A stretch of DNA of 8,029 nt from Flavobacteriaceae bacterium (lineage in GTDB: Bacteria > Bacteroidota > Bacteroidia > Flavobacteriales > Flavobacteriaceae). Both the position numbers and the translations under genes were made by a program. A model generated the notes under the pieces. It made no database searches, was not told the origin of the DNA, and saw nothing but the letters and a program-made list of their open reading frames with translations. This document shows positions 1 through 5,028 of this stretch, piece after piece. The DNA lies in assembly GCA_013042255.1 (NCBI GenBank), contig JABDQK010000149.1, positions 1-8,029 on the forward strand, in the 5' to 3' direction. Numbering within the stretch: position 1 is the first letter of the stretch; each line of letters begins with the position of its first letter.

Positions 1-8
1 GTACAACT

Positions 9-701
9 TTAAACAGGTTCGTTGAGTAGATCGAGGAAGTCAACCGCATTTGCTTCCATCTTATGGATCACTTTATCGGTACGGTTCACAAGGTGATTAT
101 ACCCCATATAGGCTATAATACCGACAACCAAACCGGCCACAGTTGTTGTCATTGCCGTATAAATCCCCGAGGCAAGTGCGCCCATTTCTGCCTGGCCACC
201 ACTACTGGCCATTTGATGGAAGGCCAAAATCATCCCTATTACTGTTCCCAGGAATCCAATCATGGGTGCTGCACCGGCTACCGTTGCCAGTATATTCACG
301 TTTTTTTCAAGCTTATATACCTCAAGGGTGCCAGCATTTTCAATGGCAGCATTGATGTCGTCCAGAGGTTTCCCAATCCGTGATACCCCTTTTTCAGTGA
401 GACGAGCAACCGGAGAATCGGTTTGCGCACAAAGGATCTTTGCGGCTTCCAGTTTCCCGTTCATCACGTGGTCCCTGATCTGATTCATAAAATTCTTGTC
501 GATGGTGGAAGCTGCTTTGATAGCCAAAAGCCTTTCAAAATAGATGTACAAGGCTACTGCGAGCATAGCAAACAAAACGGATATGATCACAATGCTTCCC
601 GTGCCACCACTGAGGATCAAATCGATGACGGAAAGTGTTTTCTCTTCGGATATTACCTCCCCTGCCTGGACTTCATTAGCCAGATCTTGAAATATAATCA
701 T
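9..701 (-). CDS. MotA/TolQ/ExbB family proton-channel protein
   Basis: This 230-residue inner-membrane protein belongs to the MotA/TolQ/ExbB family, which with an ExbD/TolR partner uses the proton gradient to energise TonB-dependent transport or envelope processes. Three hydrophobic segments are visible: about residues 36-57, 137-161 and 176-203. Between the first two lies a long polar, cytoplasmic-type loop (about 60-136), as in ExbB and TolQ. The family signature before and in segment two is clear (PMIGFLGTVIGMI, 146-158). Thr153 and the threonine cluster 185-187 in segment three fit the polar channel residues known in ExbB. The N-terminal stretch of about 35 residues is polar with a short hydrophobic patch and could be partly periplasmic. 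It starts 50 nt after the antiporter gene on the same strand, so it is probably cotranscribed. An exbD-like gene is expected beyond the left edge but is not visible. Family is confident; whether it serves TonB, Tol or another system cannot be told from this protein alone. Confidence 0.93.
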   Translation of the reverse strand: MIIFQDLANEVQAGEVISEEKTLSVIDLILSGGTGSIVIISVLFAMLAVALYIYFERLLAIKAASTIDKNFMNQIRDHVMNGKLEAAKILCAQTDSPVARLTEKGVSRIGKPLDDINAAIENAGTLEVYKLEKNVNILATVAGAAPMIGFLGTVIGMILAFHQMASSGGQAEMGALASGIYTAMTTTVAGLVVGIIAYMGYNHLVNRTDKVIHKMEANAVDFLDLLNEPV

Positions 702-751
702 AGGTATTCTCTTAGTTAATTTGCCCCTATAACGGAGTTATGAAGATTTAA

Positions 752-2116
752 TTATGCATTCAACACTAAATTTCTGATAAGGACAAAAGTAATAGCTCCA
801 CCTACAAAGCCAAGCAGGGCTAACCAGGCAATTTTTCGGAAGTACCAGAAGAAATCTATTTTCTCCATCCCCATGGCCACTACGCCTGCAGCAGAACCAA
901 TGATGAGCATACTTCCACCCGTACCGGCTGAATAAGCGATAAAATGCCATACCGGATCATCTATGGGAACTGAAAACATCCCCATACTTGCCGCTACCAA
1001 TGGAACATTATCTATTACTGCCGATCCCACACCAAGTATCACCACTACAAGATCGGATACGATTACATTTGCCGATTCTGTCCCCAGCATAGGCATGGTC
1101 TTGTCTAGCGTCTCAGCGAATTCAAATAACATTCCAAGGGATTCAAGGGCAGCCACAGCAAGTAAAATCCCCAAAAAGAATAAGATACTGGGGAGTTCAA
1201 TTTTGGAAAGTGAGGCATGCACCGGACTATGGTGTGAGGCGTCATCTTCATCAAAATTAACCGTGGAAATACTGAATTTGGCATTACTATAAACTTCTGC
1301 AAAGGCCGCTACAATAGCAAGTGACAGCATCATTCCAACATAAGGAGGCAAATGAGTTATAGTCTTAAAAAAGGGGACAAAGACGATGGATCCCAGACCC
1401 AGATATAGCATAGTGGCTCCGTAGGGCGATTTAGGTATTTCCTTTTCTTCCAGTTCACCTTCCAATTCTCCTTTAAAGACCTTATATCTCAGCGCAAAAA
1501 GCACAGGAACGATCATACAAATCACCGATGGGATAAATACATGTTCAATAAGTTGCAAAGCAGTAACCTTGTTTGCAATCCAAAGCATGGTAGTGGTAAC
1601 ATCCCCAATAGGAGACCAGGCTCCACCTGCATTTGCTGCAATAATAATCATCCCCGCAAACCATAGTCGAATTTCCCGGTCCTTAATCACCTTTTGCAGA
1701 ATGGTTACCAGAACGATAGTTGCGGTGAGGTTGTCAATTATGGCTGATAGTACAAAAGCCAGAATAGAAAACAGCCATAACAGTTTCGATTTTTTCTTTG
1801 TTCGGATGTATCCTTTGATAGTAGCGAAACCGTCAAAGTAATCAATGATCTCCACGATGGTCATTGCCCCGAGGAGGAAAACCAGTATCTCTGCAGTCTT
1901 TCCCAAATGATGCAGGAGCATCTCATCTATATGAGAAGGCTCGAGTTCCTTGAGCTCAGTATTCACCTCAAAAACGGGCATATGTGTAAGGGCGATCATT
2001 GCCCACAAGATTGCCATCATCGCCAATGCCGGGATGAGCTTATCAATTTTGAGGTTGTGTTCCAGAGTTATCGCCAGATACCCGGCTAAAAAGACTATAA
2101 TGATAATGGTTTCCAT
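752..2116 (-). CDS. nhaD: NhaD-type Na+/H+ antiporter (ion transporter superfamily)
   Basis: This 454-residue polytopic membrane protein matches the NhaD family of sodium/proton antiporters, related to ArsB-type permeases. NhaD proteins export Na+ or Li+ in exchange for protons and matter for salt and alkaline tolerance. It has about a dozen hydrophobic segments and the two pseudo-repeated motifs typical of the family. The first half has SAIIDNLTAT (124-133) and AGGAWSPIGDVTT (163-175). The second half has SAVIDNVPL (365-373) and GTGGSMLIIGSAAG (398-411). The Asp-Asn pairs at 128-129 and 369-370 lie in the re-entrant-type helices expected to bind the ion. Two charged loops stand out: a Glu/Lys stretch (216-229) and an acidic, His-containing stretch (289-300, with three His). 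The start lies 13 nt after the dehydrogenase stop on the same strand, with no obvious Shine-Dalgarno. An arsenite or dicarboxylate carrier of the same superfamily is the alternative, but the motifs favour NhaD. Confidence 0.92.
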   Translation of the reverse strand: METIIIIVFLAGYLAITLEHNLKIDKLIPALAMMAILWAMIALTHMPVFEVNTELKELEPSHIDEMLLHHLGKTAEILVFLLGAMTIVEIIDYFDGFATIKGYIRTKKKSKLLWLFSILAFVLSAIIDNLTATIVLVTILQKVIKDREIRLWFAGMIIIAANAGGAWSPIGDVTTTMLWIANKVTALQLIEHVFIPSVICMIVPVLFALRYKVFKGELEGELEEKEIPKSPYGATMLYLGLGSIVFVPFFKTITHLPPYVGMMLSLAIVAAFAEVYSNAKFSISTVNFDEDDASHHSPVHASLSKIELPSILFFLGILLAVAALESLGMLFEFAETLDKTMPMLGTESANVIVSDLVVVILGVGSAVIDNVPLVAASMGMFSVPIDDPVWHFIAYSAGTGGSMLIIGSAAGVVAMGMEKIDFFWYFRKIAWLALLGFVGGAITFVLIRNLVLNA

Positions 2117-2129
2117 ATCAAATTGGTTT

Positions 2130-3362
2130 TTATAGGAGTTGTTTCAATGCTATTTCAAAAGCGGTCTTGCTGATGTTGGTTCTCGTATGATTTTGTTTAA
2201 AGATATTCAAAATTGCTTTTCTGATGACATCGGAGGTATCATTAAATATTAATTCATCCTCCATAGCCACTCTTCCTTCCATAAAATAAGCAAAAACTCT
2301 GGCCATTCCACAATTGGAAATAAAATCAGGGATAAGGCTTACTTTTTCATCTGTGAATTCCATAATGGGACCGAAAAAAATCTCTTTATCGGCAAACGGG
2401 ACGTTGGCACCGCAGGAAATGACTTCCAGACCTGTATCAATCATCTGGGTAATTTGATCCTTCGTAATGAGTCGGGAAGCCGCACAAGGGGCAAATATTT
2501 CCGTGGGAAGGCTCCATATCCGTTCATTCATTTCATCAAATGGTATCATCCTGTCGGCATCAGCAATCAATGTATTTCCCTTTTTGTGCAGGAAAAAATA
2601 TTTGATCTCATCAAAAGTAAAACCATCTTCCTTGATCACACCGCCTTCGCGGTCTATGATTCCGACTACTTTAGCACCCATTTGGGCGAGGTAAAAAGCT
2701 GCTGCAGCACCTACATTTCCAAATCCCTGAACAACTGCTTTTTTGCCGATTACAGAGCCGCCGTAAATATCGTAGTAATGCCGAATGGCCTCTGCGACCC
2801 CAAAACCGGTGATCATATCTGCAACTGTGTATTTCTTGGAGGTATCGGGGGAATACACTGCACTTTCCAGTACTTTGATAACACCTAGTCTAAGTTGACC
2901 AATCCGGTTGATCTTATCTGCCTCTGTAGGTTTGAAATGGCCATTGAAAACGCCTTCCTGAGGATGCCAGACTCCGGCATCTTCGGTAATCGGGATCACT
3001 TCATGAATCTCATCAACATTGAGGTCACCACCAGTACCGTAGTAACTCTTAAGCAAGGGGGAAACAGCCCTGTACCAGCGTTCCAGTACACCCCTTTTCC
3101 TTGGATCGTTAGGATTAAAATTTATACCCGACTTTGCCCCGCCTATAGGAGGACCAGACACTGTGAACTTCACTTCCATTGTTTTTGCAAGGGACAGTAC
3201 CTCGTTCATATCAAGGCCTTCACGCATTCGCGTACCCCCTCCGGCAGCTCCTCCTCGAAGAGAATTGATCACTGTCCAGCCTTCCGCTTCCGTTTCGGGG
3301 TCTTTCCAATTAAAAACTATTTCAGGAGCTCTGTCTTCGTACTGCTTTAAAAGATCTTTCAT
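2130..3362 (-). CDS. Glu/Leu/Phe/Val dehydrogenase (glutamate dehydrogenase superfamily)
   Basis: This 410-residue cytoplasmic enzyme belongs to the NAD(P)-dependent amino-acid dehydrogenases, which reversibly deaminate an amino acid to its 2-oxo acid plus ammonium. The N-terminal substrate/dimerisation domain (about 30-170) has the two family lysines with the usual 12-residue spacing: Lys65 in MEVKF and Lys77 in PPIGGAKSGI. GTGGDLNVDE (109-118) supplies the likely catalytic Asp113. The Rossmann domain begins near 205, with the dinucleotide loop GFGNVG at 213-218 and Asp237 at the end of the second strand, which mildly suggests NAD. Later motifs, APCAAS (291-296) and CGANVP (317-322), are typical of the superfamily. 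Glutamate is a reasonable substrate given the nearby glutamate synthase, but leucine, valine or phenylalanine cannot be excluded. It is the first gene of the leftward operon and is shorter at the N terminus than E. coli GdhA. No clear Shine-Dalgarno precedes the ATG; an upstream short ORF overlaps it. Confidence 0.93.
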   Translation of the reverse strand: MKDLLKQYEDRAPEIVFNWKDPETEAEGWTVINSLRGGAAGGGTRMREGLDMNEVLSLAKTMEVKFTVSGPPIGGAKSGINFNPNDPRKRGVLERWYRAVSPLLKSYYGTGGDLNVDEIHEVIPITEDAGVWHPQEGVFNGHFKPTEADKINRIGQLRLGVIKVLESAVYSPDTSKKYTVADMITGFGVAEAIRHYYDIYGGSVIGKKAVVQGFGNVGAAAAFYLAQMGAKVVGIIDREGGVIKEDGFTFDEIKYFFLHKKGNTLIADADRMIPFDEMNERIWSLPTEIFAPCAASRLITKDQITQMIDTGLEVISCGANVPFADKEIFFGPIMEFTDEKVSLIPDFISNCGMARVFAYFMEGRVAMEDELIFNDTSDVIRKAILNIFKQNHTRTNISKTAFEIALKQLL

Positions 3363-3412
3363 TAAATAAGGATTAGATTATGAGTTGTAATACTTCTGCC
3401 CGGACAGCCCAT
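3362..3412 (-). other. possible 16-codon upstream ORF overlapping the dehydrogenase start
   Basis: Within the leader of the amino-acid dehydrogenase there is an ATG-initiated frame encoding 16 residues (begins MGCPGRS, ends LILI). Its TAA stop overlaps the dehydrogenase ATG as TAATG, an arrangement that permits translational coupling. The uORF start codon lies in the 3' arm of a small predicted RNA hairpin (3406-3423: 7-nt arms with 6 pairs and a 4-nt loop). Nothing in the peptide is recognisable and a frame this short arises easily by chance, so translation is unproven. Confidence 0.2.
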
Positions 3413-3491
3413 TGTTATGGCCTTGGATGTGATTTAAGCTAGTGTTGTCTCATAATATAATGCAGATTTATCCTTACGCTTCAGTCTGCAA

Positions 3492-3499
3492 CAAATATA
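3492..3499 (-). promoter_or_regulatory. candidate -7 box for the dehydrogenase operon
   Basis: On the minus strand these bases read TATATTTG, an exact match to the Bacteroidota -7 consensus TAnnTTTG. The -33 region about 20 nt upstream has only a T-run (TTTT) and no TTG, so the promoter is incomplete by consensus. If used, transcription would start near 3486 and give a leader of roughly 124 nt before the dehydrogenase ATG. A CCCGGG palindrome (3509-3514) sits in the spacer. Confidence 0.4.
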
Positions 3500-3563
3500 A
3501 AAATATTGCCCGGGTATAAAAGGTTTTCATCCTGTCCTTCTGCAAATCCGCAAGATTTAATTG

Positions 3564-3574
3564 TGAGATTCTCA
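3564..3574. promoter_or_regulatory. palindrome TGAGA-T-TCTCA in the divergent intergenic region
   Basis: A perfect 5-bp inverted repeat with a single central base lies 18 nt upstream of the -33 TTG of the acyl-CoA dehydrogenase promoter. Partial symmetry extends outward (7 of 10 positions pair). Its size and place suit a dimeric transcription factor site, but no regulator can be named. Confidence 0.25.
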
Positions 3575-3591
3575 AATTGACTATATAATCA

Positions 3592-3622
3592 TTGAATAAT
3601 ATCTAATCTAGATGTATATTTG
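3592..3622 (+). promoter_or_regulatory. Bacteroidota-type promoter for the acyl-CoA dehydrogenase
   Basis: TTG at 3592-3594 and TATATTTG at 3615-3622 are separated by 20 nt. This fits the -33 TTG / -7 TAnnTTTG pattern of the Bacteroidota primary sigma factor. Expected transcription start is near 3628, leaving a leader of about 25 nt. The spacer carries an 8-bp palindrome ATCTAGAT (3606-3613) adjoining the -7 box, and a direct repeat of ATCTA (3601-3605, 3606-3610). Confidence 0.65.
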
Positions 3623-3652
3623 TAAGCATTTTTTAACAATATACTAAGCAGT

Positions 3653-4795
3653 ATGGATTTTACGCTTTCCGAAGAACAATTGATGATACAGCAGGCTGCA
3701 CGTGATTTTGCACAGCAGGAATTACTTCCCGGAGTTATCGAACGAGATGAAGAACAAAAATTTCCGACCGCCCAGGTTAAAATGATGGGTGACCTCGGTT
3801 TTATGGGAATGATGGTTGATCCGGAGTACGGAGGAAGTGGCCTTGATACGCTTTCTTATGTCCTTGTTATGGAAGAACTTTCGAAAGTGGATGCGTCTGC
3901 TTCGGTTATTGTATCCGTAAACAATTCACTGGTTTGTTGGGGCCTTGAGACTTTCGGGACAAAGGAACAAAAAGAAAAATATCTTAAACGACTAGCTACC
4001 GGTGAGATCATTGGAGCGTTTTGCCTTTCCGAGCCCGAAGCAGGAAGTGATGCCACATCTCAAAAAACTACAGCTATAGATAAGGGCGATCACTATCTTT
4101 TAAATGGCACAAAAAACTGGATCACAAATGGTAGTTCTGCCGATGTATACCTGGTGATTGCTCAGACAGACGCTAAGAAAAAACATAAAGGCATCAATGC
4201 CCTGATTGTTGAAAAAGATATGGAAGGGTTTGAGATTGGTCCGAAGGAAAACAAACTTGGGATAAGGGGAAGTGACACACACTCCCTGAACTTTAACGAT
4301 GTAAAAGTTCCTAAAGAAAACCGGATAGGAGAAGACGGATTTGGCTTTAAATTTGCCATGAAGACGCTTGCAGGTGGTCGGATTGGAATTGCTGCACAGG
4401 CCTTAGGTATTGCGGCGGGAGCCTATGAACTGGCTAAAAAATACTCGAAGGAGAGAAAAGCATTCGGTACCGAAATCATGAATCACCAGGCTATCGCCTT
4501 CAAACTTGCCGATATGCACACACAGATAGAGGCCGCCAGATTTCTGGTTTACAAAGCCGCCTGTGACAAAGACCGGCATGAGAATTATGATCTTTCCGGG
4601 GCGATGGCTAAACTTTATGCTTCTCAAGTGGCAATGGAAACTACTGTAGAAGCCGTTCAAATTCACGGCGGGAATGGATTTGTGAAAGATTACCATGTAG
4701 AACGGCTGATGAGAGATGCCAAAATTACTCAGATCTATGAAGGGACTTCGGAAATTCAGAAGATCGTAATTTCGCGAAGTGTACTCAGAGATTAA
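3653..4795 (+). CDS. acyl-CoA dehydrogenase, short-chain (butyryl-CoA) type
   Basis: This 380-residue cytoplasmic flavoenzyme introduces the 2,3 double bond into acyl-CoA and passes electrons to electron-transfer flavoprotein. Length and layout are those of the standard family: an alpha-helical N-terminal domain (about 1-118), a beta domain (about 119-232) and a C-terminal helical domain (about 233-378). Both classical signatures are present: CLSEPEAGSDATS (124-136) and the stretch 336-355 beginning QIHGGNGF. WITNG (156-160) contributes to FAD binding. Glu363 in QIYEGTSEIQ sits where short-chain and butyryl-CoA dehydrogenases have their catalytic base, so the enzyme should be active. The ATG follows a consensus promoter and has no clear Shine-Dalgarno. 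The gene is monocistronic, with its own promoter and a terminator 43 nt after the stop; no ETF genes are adjacent. Substrate could be straight short-chain or branched (isovaleryl-type) acyl-CoA; sequence alone does not settle this. Confidence 0.95.
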   Translation: MDFTLSEEQLMIQQAARDFAQQELLPGVIERDEEQKFPTAQVKMMGDLGFMGMMVDPEYGGSGLDTLSYVLVMEELSKVDASASVIVSVNNSLVCWGLETFGTKEQKEKYLKRLATGEIIGAFCLSEPEAGSDATSQKTTAIDKGDHYLLNGTKNWITNGSSADVYLVIAQTDAKKKHKGINALIVEKDMEGFEIGPKENKLGIRGSDTHSLNFNDVKVPKENRIGEDGFGFKFAMKTLAGGRIGIAAQALGIAAGAYELAKKYSKERKAFGTEIMNHQAIAFKLADMHTQIEAARFLVYKAACDKDRHENYDLSGAMAKLYASQVAMETTVEAVQIHGGNGFVKDYHVERLMRDAKITQIYEGTSEIQKIVISRSVLRD

Positions 4796-4837
4796 AAATT
4801 TTACTACTTAATCCTGAATCAAATTATATAGCCTTTT

Positions 4838-4865
4838 AAAAAAGACCCTCGACAGGGTCTTTTTT
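4838..4865. terminator. strong intrinsic terminator, probably bidirectional
   Basis: A perfect 12-bp stem (AAAAAAGACCCT paired with AGGGTCTTTTTT) closes a 4-nt CGAC loop. The GC core is GACCCT/AGGGTC at 4844-4849 and 4854-4859. The stem ends in six T on the plus strand and, through the six A on the left, six T on the minus strand. It lies 43 nt after the acyl-CoA dehydrogenase stop and insulates glutamate synthase from read-through. Confidence 0.92.
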
Positions 4866-4987
4866 GCTATTTACTTATTATGAAAAAACCATTTAAAAGA
4901 GGTTTAATATTTTATTTTGCATTTTTTTTATCGAAAAATTATATACGTTGTATTTCTCTTACCAATTGACCCTAATCCTTATATGAT

Positions 4988-5026
4988 CTTTAGTGTTTTT
5001 GATATTTTTGGTAAAATACACTAAAG
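4988..5026. promoter_or_regulatory. 9-bp inverted repeat around a -7-like box, before gltB
   Basis: CTTTAGTGT (4988-4996) and its exact reverse complement ACACTAAAG (5018-5026) are separated by 21 nt. Further pairing occurs inward: three A-T pairs after one mismatch. The centre, about 5007, falls on TATTTTTG (5003-5010), which matches the Bacteroidota -7 consensus TAnnTTTG. No TTG occurs at the expected -33 distance, so the promoter, if real, may need an activator. The right arm ends 2 nt before the glutamate synthase ATG, so in a longer transcript it would form a hairpin next to the start codon. Operator or RNA switch is inferred; the repeat itself is directly visible. Confidence 0.5.
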
Positions 5027-5028
5027 TG

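Noticed and set aside
63..719. Plus-strand open frames opposite the ExbB-type gene.
   Set aside because: The products have no recognisable motif and unnatural composition; the minus frame has three membrane segments and the family signature.
728..742. Short symmetric sequence TAACGGAGTTA between the antiporter and ExbB-type genes as a terminator or operator.
   Set aside because: Arms are only 4 bp with a 3-nt centre and no T-run, too weak to support a terminator inside an apparent operon.
2454..3350. Two long open frames (144 and 151 codons) antisense to the amino-acid dehydrogenase.
   Set aside because: They are codon-aligned with the dehydrogenase on the opposite strand, where stops arise only from TTA, CTA and TCA codons. 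Their predicted proteins are Cys/His/Ser-rich with no recognisable domain, while the sense frame is a clear enzyme.
3397..3514. TGCCCGG occurring twice (3397-3403 and 3507-3513) as a direct repeat or regulator site.
   Set aside because: Seven-base matches 110 nt apart are weak; flanks do not match and one copy lies in the candidate uORF.
4966..5010. TTG at 4966-4968 as the -33 element for the TATTTTTG box before glutamate synthase.
   Set aside because: The spacing is 34 nt, well beyond the 17-23 nt range for Bacteroidota promoters.
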